Positions 28,301 to 36,064 of a stretch of 64,000 bases of DNA are shown in pieces. Under the pieces are notes generated by a model, which was not told the DNA's origin, made no database searches, and worked only from the letters and a program-made list of their open reading frames with translations. Source of the DNA: Progne subis subis (Eukaryota; Chordata; Aves; Passeriformes; Hirundinidae); the NCBI GenBank assembly GCA_022316685.1, contig JAKJHU010000005.1:16780707-16844706 (forward strand). Reading direction: 5' to 3'. How positions within the stretch are numbered: the stretch's first letter is position 1; each line of letters starts with the position of its first letter. A program made the translations under genes and the position numbers.

Positions 28301-31300
28301 TCAAACTGTATCCTGTCCACACTTGGCTACTTATTCCTTTTTTTTTTCTGGGTACCACTAACACACTTAAAGACAAGTCCAGGGGTCCCTTAGCACTTAT
28401 TTTCTCTCTGTATGTTGTGGTTTAACTCCTTTTAGCTTTAATCTGCATTTAGGTAACAAATATAATTTTGCAGGAGATGCCTTAAATTTATCCTTTTCCA
28501 CAGCATAAAGGAATTCTGACAACAGATACCATGTCACCAACATACTCATCAAGTGTCATTCCTGTAACAGAATTATACCTATGCTATTCTTTATGTGTTT
28601 AGCTGGAGCCAGTATGAAACAATTAGCCATGAACAAAGATATTCAAAAATAAATAAAAAGTTAAAAATCCAATCCAGATTTCTAATAAAAAGGATGGGAA
28701 AAATTAAATTAGGGATGACTACTACAACATATACTTCAGATTGTCTCCATCTATTTTGGGGGGTAAAAAGAAGAAAAAAAAAAAAAAAAGAAAAAAAAAA
28801 AGAAAAAAAAAAAGAAAAAAAAGAAAAAAGGAAACAATGCAAAGTCCCCTCATGTGGTATACTTCTGCAATATCTAAATCATTCTGTCTTTCTCATGAAT
28901 GACACGGTTCACAGTGTTCTGCAGAAACAGTCTTTTCCACAGTCAAAAATACCAAAAGATTCAGCTCAAAATGTATTAATTTTTCAAAATGCCAGTCAGA
29001 CTCTGGTCTTGAGAAACAAATTCAGCTGTCTTTATATTTTCAATGTTTGCCCATCTATTTCATAGGATAATTTATATATAAAACTTTTTTACTTTTGATT
29101 TACCTTTGCAAATGCTGTAGTAATTTACACAGCAGTCTTTTTTCTGCAAGCAGTCATCAGAACAAGAACAGTAACTTCCAGGTATTCTTGTCTCACCACA
29201 TCGGAAATTAGTGCACTTCCAAGATCGGGCTGGAAATCCAAAGAAAAGAATTATGATTCAGTTCACAAAACCTCATGTGAACTCCTTTGCATGGAAATCC
29301 TCCAAACAGGTAAAGAAAAAGAAATGTTAATTATATATACTGTTTGAGTATATATAGAAGTATAGTATATAGAAGGAGTATATAGAAGTTTGCTGTGGGT
29401 GGGGACAGCCCAGGAGAATCTCCTTTCCTGGAGACATTCAAAAGCCTTCTGGACACAATCCAGAAGTTTGCTGTGGAAAGAAAACTCAAGATTTCATTTA
29501 ACAAAAAAAGCCTATTTCTTTGGCCATTGAATGGTAACACAGTCATGAAGTAATTTATTTTACAAAGGTGCCCCCAGAGTCATCTTCCTCAATACCTTCC
29601 ATCTTTCCAAAAAGATCTAGGAAAAACAAAACAAAACAAAAGAAAACAAAACAACAAAAAAACTTTCTTATTCCTTTTACAGAGGACAAAGAGAAGCAAA
29701 CTGATCTTTTTCATGCTCTAGCACATGACGTCCAGCAGAGAGAAAAAAAAAAAGGGAAATAAAGGCTGAAGTGGGCGGGAAAAGCAATAAGGATGACGAA
29801 ATATCTGAGCAACTGCTGGGAAAGCAGAGACAGTAACTGGAGAGGAACCTCGCCTCAATGCAGAACCAGGCTATTTCCCTGGAACACAAGTGGCCTCCTC
29901 CAGTCCCAGGCACCCACCAAAGCCTGCAAGAGGCTGGAGAACACAACTGGCTGGGAAACACCCCTTTATTTTTAAATGTGCAAGAGGTACCGGCACAACA
30001 GGGTTGCTTCAAGAGCCCTGCTTAAAGATAACCCATATTTCTGCTCATGCTCATCTTCACCTTTATATGTGCCATGAAATATGCATGGAAGATGCTTTGG
30101 TTATCCATAAGGGACAAAAATGCAGGGATCTGAGAAAGATGCAAGAAAATTTTGTGTCCTGCCAGGTCACCAATTTACAGCTCTCTGGCCATCTGATTAC
30201 AAGGCAGCTTGACTCTGCCACATCCACCTGAACAGGAAGAATAACTTTACTTATGGGTGACGGAGCACTGGAAAGGTTGCCCAGAGAAGTTGTGGAATCT
30301 TCTTTTCTGGAGACATTCAAAAGCCATCTGGACACAAGCCTCAGCAGTGTGCTCTAGGATCTTACACAAGCAGGGAGGTTGGACTAGATGATCTCCAGTA
30401 GTCCATTCCAACCTTAACTATTCTGTGACTTTGTGATTTTTGTCATATTTCCCTCCCTAGAAAATGTGACATGACTTCTGCAGATCCGCATAAACAGGAT
30501 AATTACCCATTCTTTATTACAGTCGCACCCAGAAACAAATTCAAAATAAAATGGACACCAGTGAGCACTGCCTGGAAGGGAACTTACTTGGCATCACACA
30601 GGTGTCCTCATAGTCCCAGCAGCAGTCCTGACGCTCCTTGCAGCCGCTGTCACACTGGCAGCCGGGCACACCTTTCCCGTGCGGCTCATCGCACTTGTGT
30701 CTGCAGCTGACTGTAGGGAGAAGGCAACGAGGCTGAGTGCTCAGGTAACCCTGTCCCAGGTGGGCCAGTTAAACAGACCATGGATATGTGCTGAATCATT
30801 TCCCAAATCTGATTCCCTAGCCATTTTCCAATAAGGTCACTAGCACATGGGCCAACATGGTGGAAGCAAGGCTGTAGGAATCCCTGTGGGAGCTGAAGGT
30901 CTGACAGCTGTTGGGACCGTGCTGGCCCACAGCCCAGAGCAGGGCTGCTTCTGCAGCAGAAAGAAACAGTTCCTCCTCTGCAGGACCACTGGCACAGGTG
31001 GCAATGCCAGGGTGGCCCGCACTGCCAGCATGAGAAAGAGGGGACTGGCATCTCCCCTGCTTGTTTCTCGGACTGAAATAAAAGAGGAAGAGTGATTCCC
31101 ACTTTGGGTGTCCTGTACCATACCTGCATGGGATGGGAGCTCCCTCAGGGCTGGGTACCAGAGCCATGGGGGCTCCCCAGGAGCAGCTGGGCAGGGACCA
31201 GCAATCAGGACCCAGCCCACCATGGCAGCCTGGAGCAGGGCAGCTGAGGCAGCACCAGGGCAGCCCCACACCAGGCACTGGGCATCTCCCTGACAACAGG

Positions 31301-34300
31301 GATGGGTCAAGGCCAGGCTGTTGGCCTGTGGGCGGGCCTGGCTCAGCAGGATTCATGGCCAGGCAGGGCAAGGCTGTGGGGAGCTGGAGGCCATCACTGT
31401 TGGGTCAGTGCCGGGCCCTAGGCGGGGTGGGGACAGCCCAGGAGAATCTCCTTTCCTGGAGACATTCAAAAGCCTTCTGGACACAATCCATAAAGCTTAT
31501 TGGTGCACTCAGGACTCTGGCAATATCTCTGCTGCCTTATCGTTACAATGTCCCTTAAAAATCTGTAGGTTTGGCTGCTTTCATTAAAACAAAGAAAAGG
31601 GTCCAAATGAGGGGCCTGGCGCTGGAAGCTGAGACATGTATTCCTCGGCACAGCTCTGACACCTTCAAGCAGGGTGAAGGGAGAGCTCTGGGTCTCCTGA
31701 AGACAACCCCAAATCTTCAAAGATGACCTGTAGTTCCACACCAGCCTCAACACCACACCCACAATCTCTATACTCCAGAAGTATTGTTTGAACCCTGCTG
31801 AGCTCCTCCATTTCCAGCTTTCTTCTCCAGTCACGCAGTTAAACAGGAATAGGTGTAACTATCTACTCAGGCTTGATAGAGCTATTCTAATGTAGTTACC
31901 ACAAGGGTCATGCTTTTGCAGGATGCACTGCCTACAAATTTGGGATTTAGTATGCACTTCGTAGAGCCTTTGCAGAGCTAAAAAGGTTTTCAAATTAGCA
32001 AAAACCACATATGGTTCCATTTCATCTTCTAGGGTTCATGCTACTGAAAGTCTTCAGAAGGGTCTAAGACTTGATGAGCTACTAGGTAAACAAGTACAGT
32101 ATGTGTTGATTAGCAATGAGAGACTGTGCTTCTCTGAACTCCTCCAGCGTGGGATTACTATTGTTTTGATGCTAAAGGAAGTGTTTTATTTAATTCACAG
32201 TGTGTTGCTTTTGTTTGTTCTCACCTAGATTGACCCCCTGACATCAAAACATTACTTTGTCTTTCTAACTAAGAAATACCATTCCACCAAATCAAGCCAT
32301 TACTCACTTTTTAGTGTAGCTTTACAGAAACTCAAGTTTTCAAAGAATATTCATAATCCGTTTTAGCATCAACTATCTGAACGATGCCAAATATACTCAA
32401 AACATGAGCCCTGAAGATGATCTAATTATATTTCTTTCACAGAATATTGTTCAAGTAATTGCAATAATTATATGTAATAAGATAACACATATCTCAAAAT
32501 TTCTGGAAGTGTTAATCTAATAAAATGTGCTGTGAACTAGGTTTCACACTTTTGAAAAGATTCAGCAAGGCACTTGGTGGTTTAGGATAGGTTTTTCAAG
32601 TATAGATTGTGAGCGTTCAGTTTTTATATAATCAAGCTCAAAAAATGCAAGAGCTTAATTTTCACAGGTGGTGACTTTTCACAGTTCATTTACATTACAC
32701 TATCAACGAGCCTTTGCTGAAAACCTTTATCAGATCCAGATCGTTGGCAATTATGCTGCAAGTATCATAAACATACCTTGCTCCTGGATTCCACGGTTGA
32801 GTCCTAGTCCTAAACCTAGTCCCAGGGATACAACCACCAAAGCACACAGCAGAACCTGTCGCACAGACACAGGGAAACTCATGTTCACAACTGTGATAAA
32901 TTGTTATGTTTACTAGAAATTAACTCTATTATTAATATTCTATGAATACATGATTTCTTAAGAACTAATCATTTCTCTGAAACTTTTCATCAAAAAATTG
33001 AGCCTGAAGATAGGACAGGCACCATAATTGTAGCCTTAGAAGCTGAGGTCCTAATGCTGCACTTTTACCCTATGACCAGTTGTACTGTTGTAATTGAGGA
33101 AATCTTTGCTGGAGAAAAGACAGTAGGAAGTAATCAGTATGTTTATCTGATTTGCATATGCTTTATCTGTACAAATCAAGGTATTTCTCTTCTGTGTTTA
33201 CCTGATATGATCACAAGGTGATCACATGTGCCAGTTCCTTATAAGTCACCCTGTTACTAAGGTTAGAGGAAATTGGAAAGAGACTAACAACACAAGGAAG
33301 CTCTGTAACAGAAAGCAGGATAACTTTTGGGAGACTGGGGCAGAGCTGAGGAAGCCTCTATCAGCTCAACAGACATCAAAGACAAATGGCAATTCGTGCT
33401 GGTTGAAAGGTGCAGTCAAAGGTGACAACCCTCTCACAGTATTTTGTGATGTATGCACTTTCCTCTTCACTAAGATAATCATGGGAAAGAAAACGCATAT
33501 CACAGAAAAAATCACCATGAACCAGCCCAGTTTATGTCCCACTTTGGCCTCAGAGCTTTCTTTTGTCTTCTGCCATTTCCAGGATTCAGCTGACTGATTC
33601 CTGGAAATACTAAGGTTGAAAATAAAGTAGAATGAGATAGGGTTACCCTCAAGCACAGCGTTATTGTAATGGATCCTCTTATCTGGGACTATAGCAATTT
33701 TAAGGAACTGAGAACAACTGCACGTGCATCCCCTGATCTTTGCTGCTGCCTGTCCTGCCTTGCAGGTGGCTGGGCAGAACTGTGGCAGCAGGGAGAGCTG
33801 CTCAATTCTAAGGTGTGGGTGTAAAACTGGTTTATTTCTCAGGCAACACCAAACACTAGCAATGCCATAGTTACTTCCTTCGCACTTTTTCCTTCTCACT
33901 TTACTTTCTTCCTGCTACTTTCTCACAGGTTTTTGTACAGATGTACCTCAAAAGGAGTGGAAATGGAATTGATGACAGAACAGGATGAGAGAGACAGGTG
34001 AAGTGAGGATGTGTGGAAAGATTGCCCAAACTGGCAGAAATGCTGAAGTCTCTTGAAGAGAGACCTCAGGTGTGAAGGCAGCAGTTTAATCCTACGTCCA
34101 GTCAGCAGAGTCTGAGAATAAAGGTGTTGGGGTGTTCTTTTGGGCTAGACCAGCAGCCACACTTTCTTGGCAGGGAGGATAACACTGCCAAGCTCACCTA
34201 ACAGGTCATGTTTCATGGAGCACAGATAAGCCTAATCACCAGGGCATGTACTTTTCACCTTAAAGATGCTGTGGGTTTACCCTGCATTTTGACTAAAACT

Positions 34301-35946
34301 CACATTTGTAATAAATAGATGATACTAAATTGAAGTACAAATTAAAATACAGCTATTACAGCAACAAACATTTCCATTTCTTCAAATAATGAGACAGCTG
34401 AATTAAAACCCAAAAACTCCTATCAGGTATACAGATAAGATATTGCATTTATTATATTTACACAAGCACCCTTGATTTGGGGACACTCATTCTTAAGAAA
34501 ATAACATCGGTAGCACCTTTTCAAATCCTAAGGCTTTCCACAGCAAACTTATATGACTAAATTCAGGATTACAATGACTTATTCATAGAAAAGTTGTTCC
34601 CAGAGCATGTGCTCTGGGACTTACTCGACATTCTGACTCCTGTTTGTGAGTATACAATTCTCTGCCTCAGCTTGCAGGAAAAGGTTGCCAAGAAAGTATT
34701 TCATGCATTGGATTTATAAAAAAAATTAGTTATGTGGAATATTAACAGTTTACACCTCCAATATATAGATTTTGGGTTTTGTACAGGCAGGCATTTGAAA
34801 ACTAGTGCATCTAAAATAATGAATATCTTTTAGGATACTTAAATTTCTCCCTTTACTCTTCCAAGTACCTCTTGAAGGTATAATTTACTTTCCTTTATAG
34901 TTATGCAATCTTCCCACATTGTTTCTCATGACTCATTTTTAACTGATGACTTTAGGAAAAACAAATCTGCTATTTCATCTTCTTTTTTCACCATTTCCAG
35001 TATTTCCCTCATATTTTATGCAATCTTTGCACAATGCAGCATTAAATAGGAAATTGCACTATGTGAAATTTTTCTGATGACATAGAACTGAAAAGTACAG
35101 TAGCTTGACTCTCTTTTTCATAGGGCTGATTTAAAATTAAGTTGCAAGGATTTAAAAAATCAGTATTTGTAATTTTCTCTAAATTTCAATTTACAAATGC
35201 AAGAGCTTGCGCAAACGTATACATATATTCAATGTTTGTTTCTATTCTGATCACAAACAGAAGACACAAAAGAATATTTTAAAAACTTGACAAAAAGCCT
35301 ACACTTTATTTATTTTACAAGGAAGCTACATAGCTCTTAAAGCCTCAGGGAAGACATAAAGAGTTGGCATGATATTTGAGATATGAGACTGACACTACCG
35401 TACAATACATTACATTAGGCTTTTCCCATGAGTGTTTTTTGCCAATGACTTGCCTATAGGTTCTGTTTTATTAATGACAGTAAAAAAGTAAGCAAAAAGA
35501 AAGTGTGGTTGCTTTGACCACAAACACATCTGTTTTAAGACAATATCTAAAATAAAGTATTGAAGCAATGTCTTCACTATGCAAAAGAATTATCAGGTTA
35601 ATGAAGTACTACAAAAACTGCCAATTAAAAAAATTGCTTCATAGCTATCAGAACTTTAGAAATGCGCCAGTGAAGCTAGTGCAGTTTCGGTGACACACTC
35701 ATGCAGTAAAATATTATCTAACAACTACTAAGCTACCTTGAATGATTTACTGACACAATGAAACTTCAAACAATCCTGCAGATTTGAGAACTGTTGAACT
35801 AGCAGCCCTGAAGAGCAGGACCTACTTACAGCACAGATGACTTTGTATTTCAAGACGGTTTTTTTCTTCACATATTCTTCTGGTTGTAAAGACATCTCCT
35901 CCGAATATCCCCTGTAATTCTTGGTTATACCATCCTCAAGTTCCAT
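1165..35946 (-). CDS. ENPP3: ENPP3, ectonucleotide pyrophosphatase/phosphodiesterase 3 (complete, 25 coding exons)
   Basis: Type II membrane ectoenzyme that splits extracellular nucleotides (ATP, NAD, UDP-sugars and similar phosphodiesters) to nucleoside monophosphates. The joined exons give 887 residues; mammalian ENPP3 has about 875. Order: cytoplasmic tail 1-36; signal-anchor about 37-59 with an LGLGLGLGL run; two somatomedin-B domains (about 67-108 and 109-150), each with 8 Cys; catalytic domain about 170-540; nuclease-like domain about 600-880 with an EF-hand-like loop DYNYDGHFD at 763-771. The metal and catalytic residues of the family are visible: D181 (SMDGFR), nucleophile T219 (PTKTFPN), D339 and H343 (PDSSGH), D386 and H387 (LADHG), H496 (GNHGYNN). 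ENPP1 is the nearest alternative, but the glycine-leucine anchor, the GNHGYNNEF motif and adjacency to MED23 favour ENPP3. All introns are GT-AG and the frame closes throughout. Function is inferred from the family. Confidence 0.96.
1998..2077. repeat. short hairpin followed by 24-bp tandem duplication (ENPP3 intron 24)
   Basis: A 12-bp perfect inverted repeat (ACTTTAGAAATT at 1998-2009, complement at 2016-2027, 6-nt loop) is followed at once by two 24-bp direct copies, 2030-2053 and 2054-2077, that differ at one base. Confidence 0.9.
2884..3040 (-). CDS. ENPP3: ENPP3 exon 24
   Basis: 157 nt. Encodes [20 protein letters not shown] and on to [15 protein letters not shown], conserved near the C-terminus. 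Acceptor TTTTGTAG, donor GTAAGT, phase 0. Confidence 0.95.
4578..4710 (-). CDS. ENPP3: ENPP3 exon 23 (EF-hand-like calcium loop)
   Basis: 133 nt. Encodes [20 protein letters not shown] and on to the DYNYDGHFD loop (residues 763-771), which in the family binds calcium and stabilises the nuclease-like domain. Donor GTAAGT. Confidence 0.95.
6053..6130 (-). CDS. ENPP3: ENPP3 exon 22
   Basis: 78 nt. Encodes [20 protein letters not shown] then YRAFK. The QYDAL(L/I)TSN motif is conserved in ENPP3. Acceptor TTATATAG, donor GTAGGT. Confidence 0.94.
6646..6778 (-). CDS. ENPP3: ENPP3 exon 21
   Basis: 133 nt. Encodes [20 protein letters not shown] and on to SFLYPP. Acceptor TTTTCACAG, donor GTGAGC. Confidence 0.94.
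8778..9116 (+). mobile_element. CR1 LINE 3' fragment (ENPP3 intron 20)
   Basis: Runs from TATCTGAAGGGGACCTACAA through the GTTGCCCAGGGAGGTTGTGGA-like block and TTGGGATTAAATTATC to the tail ATGATTCTATGATTCT. This is the usual 5'-truncated avian CR1 with an octamer-type 3' end. It is antisense to ENPP3. Confidence 0.9.
10212..10366 (-). CDS. ENPP3: ENPP3 exon 20 (start of nuclease-like domain)
   Basis: 155 nt. Includes [20 protein letters not shown], then QYVSGY and PLWTAYTV, hallmarks of the ENPP nuclease-like domain. Acceptor AAATTTTAG, donor GTAGGT, phase 0. Confidence 0.95.
11138..11195 (-). CDS. ENPP3: ENPP3 exon 19 (inter-domain linker)
   Basis: 58 nt. Encodes [19 protein letters not shown]. 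Sequence is poorly conserved, as expected for the linker, but position, phase, the NLT(T/Q)EE ending and splice sites (TTTTTTACAG, GTAAGT) fit. Confidence 0.88.
11307..11476 (-). CDS. ENPP3: ENPP3 exon 18
   Basis: 170 nt. Encodes [20 protein letters not shown] and on to NLGCKCVL. It holds the conserved [12 protein letters not shown] motif, with an Asn-Gly-Thr glycosylation sequon, and leads into the linker to the nuclease-like domain. Donor GTAAGT, phase 0. Confidence 0.95.
12215..12302 (-). CDS. ENPP3: ENPP3 exon 17
   Basis: 88 nt. Encodes [20 protein letters not shown] then NIEVYNLMC, the conserved C-terminal edge of the catalytic domain. Acceptor CAATCTAG, donor GTGAGT. Confidence 0.95.
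12941..12984. repeat. (AAAC)n(AAAT)n simple repeat
   Basis: Compound tetranucleotide repeat in ENPP3 intron 16, directly visible. Confidence 0.95.
13750..13816 (-). CDS. ENPP3: ENPP3 exon 16 (last zinc-ligand histidine)
   Basis: 67 nt. Encodes [20 protein letters not shown] then ME. H496 of GNHG is the final zinc ligand. The GNHGYNNEF form separates ENPP3 from ENPP1. Donor GTAAGA, phase 0. Confidence 0.95.
14732..14859 (-). CDS. ENPP3: ENPP3 exon 15
   Basis: 128 nt. Encodes [20 protein letters not shown] and on to DRQWLAVR. Acceptor CTTGCACAG, donor GTAACA. A 116-codon plus-strand ORF over the same bases is an antisense shadow. Confidence 0.95.
17180..17260 (-). mobile_element. possible very old reverse-oriented CR1-like fragment
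   Basis: The run around CTCTACAACACTTTGTGGCA and the following TGTTGTGCGGGAAAGTTACTT resembles a reverse-complemented segment of old amniote CR1 elements. The match is diverged and was judged by eye only. Confidence 0.35.
17618..17649 (-). CDS. ENPP3: ENPP3 exon 14 (32-nt small exon)
   Basis: 32 nt. Encodes [11 protein letters not shown], matching the short conserved exon before the CR..HFKPY segment. Acceptor TTTTTAACAG, donor GTGAGT. Frame is kept on both sides (enters in phase 1, leaves in phase 0). Confidence 0.88.
18492..18515. repeat. T24 homopolymer
   Basis: A run of 24 T in ENPP3 intron 13 (poly-A on the gene strand). Its length may be imprecise in the assembly. Confidence 0.95.
19025..19153 (-). 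CDS. ENPP3: ENPP3 exon 13
   Basis: 129 nt. Encodes [20 protein letters not shown] and on to NVPEDYFN. The segment [13 protein letters not shown] is a catalytic-domain motif. It is one residue shorter than the mammalian protein next to FYMY. Donor GTAAGT. Confidence 0.95.
19307..19415 (-). CDS. ENPP3: ENPP3 exon 12 (LADHG zinc ligands)
   Basis: 109 nt. Encodes [20 protein letters not shown] and on to [10 protein letters not shown]386 and H387 are zinc ligands. Acceptor CTTGCAG, donor GTAATG. Confidence 0.95.
19880..19952 (-). CDS. ENPP3: ENPP3 exon 11 (zinc-ligand PDSSGH motif)
   Basis: 73 nt. Encodes [20 protein letters not shown] then VSAG. D339 and H343 of PDSSGH are zinc ligands. The donor was placed at GGT|GTAAGT because it keeps the frame and is stronger than the adjacent GT. 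Confidence 0.94.
20830..20895 (-). CDS. ENPP3: ENPP3 exon 10
   Basis: 66 nt. Encodes [20 protein letters not shown] then ER. It matches the conserved YNGSVPFEERI region of the family. Acceptor CTTTTCAG, donor GTAACA. Confidence 0.92.
22318..22427 (-). CDS. ENPP3: ENPP3 exon 9
   Basis: 110 nt. Encodes [20 protein letters not shown] and on to TLYIVYNG. The YFWPGSDV motif is typical of ENPP1/ENPP3. Acceptor TACCCAAAG, donor GTAAGA. Confidence 0.94.
22700..22985 (+). mobile_element. diverged CR1 LINE 3' fragment (ENPP3 intron 8)
   Basis: Recognisable blocks are TCAAACACTGGAACAGGCAT, AGGTTGTTGCTGCCCTATGCC and CTAGACTAGATGATAACTGT, in the order of a CR1 3' end. It is more degraded than the other copies, so probably an older family. 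Confidence 0.65.
23840..23959 (-). CDS. ENPP3: ENPP3 exon 8
   Basis: Exactly 40 codons. Begins [20 protein letters not shown] and ends AWWKGQP, a highly conserved part of the catalytic domain. Acceptor TTTTTGCAG, donor GTAGGT. Confidence 0.95.
24516..24595 (-). CDS. ENPP3: ENPP3 exon 7 (catalytic threonine)
   Basis: 80 nt. Encodes [20 protein letters not shown] and NHYTIVT. The second Thr of PTKTFPN (residue 219) aligns with the family nucleophile that forms the nucleotidyl-threonine intermediate. Donor GTAAGT, phase 0. Confidence 0.95.
26526..26623 (-). CDS. ENPP3: ENPP3 exon 6 (start of catalytic domain)
   Basis: 98 nt. Encodes [20 protein letters not shown] and on to PNIEKF. The Asp of SMDGFR (residue 181) is the first zinc ligand of the alkaline-phosphatase-superfamily core. 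Confidence 0.95.
27932..27992 (-). CDS. ENPP3: ENPP3 exon 5 (linker to catalytic domain)
   Basis: 61 nt. Encodes [20 protein letters not shown], the linker with two cysteines between the second somatomedin-B domain and the phosphodiesterase domain. Acceptor TTTTAG, donor GTAGGA (weaker than its neighbours). Confidence 0.92.
28765..28834. repeat. 70-bp pure purine (A-rich) tract
   Basis: Seventy uninterrupted purines, mainly A runs split by single G, in ENPP3 intron 4. Long ORFs across it on both strands are compositional artefacts. Confidence 0.95.
29104..29229 (-). CDS. ENPP3: ENPP3 exon 4 (somatomedin-B domain 2)
   Basis: 126 nt. Encodes [20 protein letters not shown] and onward to NYYSICK, the second eight-cysteine somatomedin-B-like domain. 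Acceptor TTTCCAG, donor GTAAAT. Confidence 0.95.
29384..29476. mobile_element. 63-bp insertion flanked by 15-bp direct repeats (ENPP3 intron 3)
   Basis: AGAAGTTTGCTGTGG occurs at 29384-29398 and again at 29462-29476. The 63 bp between (29399-29461) are identical to 31427-31489 in the next intron upstream. This looks like a duplicated target site around a copied segment that contains CR1-like sequence (GGAGACATTCAAAAGCCTTC). Confidence 0.8.
30254..30439 (+). mobile_element. CR1 LINE 3' fragment (ENPP3 intron 3)
   Basis: Starts GGGTGACGGAGCACTGGAAA, continues through GAGACATTCAAAAGCCATCT and GGTTGGACTAGATGATCTCC, and ends ATTCTGTGACTTTGTGATTT. It lies about 150 bp downstream, in gene sense, of exon 3 and is antisense to ENPP3. 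Confidence 0.9.
30588..30710 (-). CDS. ENPP3: ENPP3 exon 3 (somatomedin-B domain 1)
   Basis: 123 nt. Encodes the first somatomedin-B-like domain with all eight cysteines ([25 protein letters not shown]). Where mammalian ENPP3 has an RGD tripeptide just before the CCW, this copy reads RQD. Acceptor CCCTACAG, donor GTAAGT. Confidence 0.95.
30845..31490. repeat. GC-rich block of unknown origin with a CR1-like end (ENPP3 intron 2)
   Basis: About 650 bp clearly richer in G+C than the surrounding intron but poor in CpG, so not a CpG island. Its last 63 bp (31427-31489) are the apparent source of the small insertion at 29399-29461. Overlapping ORFs on both strands (up to 184 codons) show no recognisable protein. 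It may be the internal part of an unrecognised avian repeat. Confidence 0.5.
32777..32855 (-). CDS. ENPP3: ENPP3 exon 2 (signal-anchor transmembrane segment)
   Basis: 79 nt, phase 0 to 1. Encodes [19 protein letters not shown] followed by NRGIQEQ. This is the hydrophobic signal-anchor that puts the enzyme in type II orientation; the alternating Leu-Gly run is also found in mammalian ENPP3. Acceptor CGACAG, donor GTATGT. Confidence 0.93.
35830..35946 (-). CDS. ENPP3: ENPP3 coding exon 1 (cytoplasmic tail)
   Basis: Encodes residues 1-39, starting [20 protein letters not shown] and ending KYKVICA. The ATG at 35946 has a strong context (A at -3, G at +4). A second in-frame ATG at residue 18 has G at -3 but T at +4. 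The donor is GTAAGT and the exon ends in phase 0. The tail is about a dozen residues longer than in mammalian ENPP3. Confidence 0.88.
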
Positions 35947-36054
35947 TTTGTCGAGATCTGCCTCTCTTCTGTGTCTTCTGCCTTCCTCAGCCTCCCCGGC
36001 TGTGTTAGCTGTTCGATGCTACTTCTTCAAGAGTTCTAGTACTTTGCTCATAGA

Positions 36055-36064
36055 ACTTTTTATG
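36055..36064 (-). promoter_or_regulatory. candidate TATA-like element of ENPP3
   Basis: CATAAAAAGT on the minus strand lies about 110 nt upstream of the ENPP3 ATG. A start site about 30 nt further on would leave a leader of roughly 80 nt. There is no CpG island here, unlike at MED23. Weak evidence. Confidence 0.3.

Noticed and set aside
28591..29065. 156-codon plus-strand ORF with a long Lys run
   Set aside because: The open frame is created by the A-rich purine tract at 28765-28834 and continues into intron sequence.
30817..31558. ORFs of 141-184 codons on both strands in ENPP3 intron 2
   Set aside because: All coincide with a GC-rich, repeat-like block and overlap one another; no recognisable domain.
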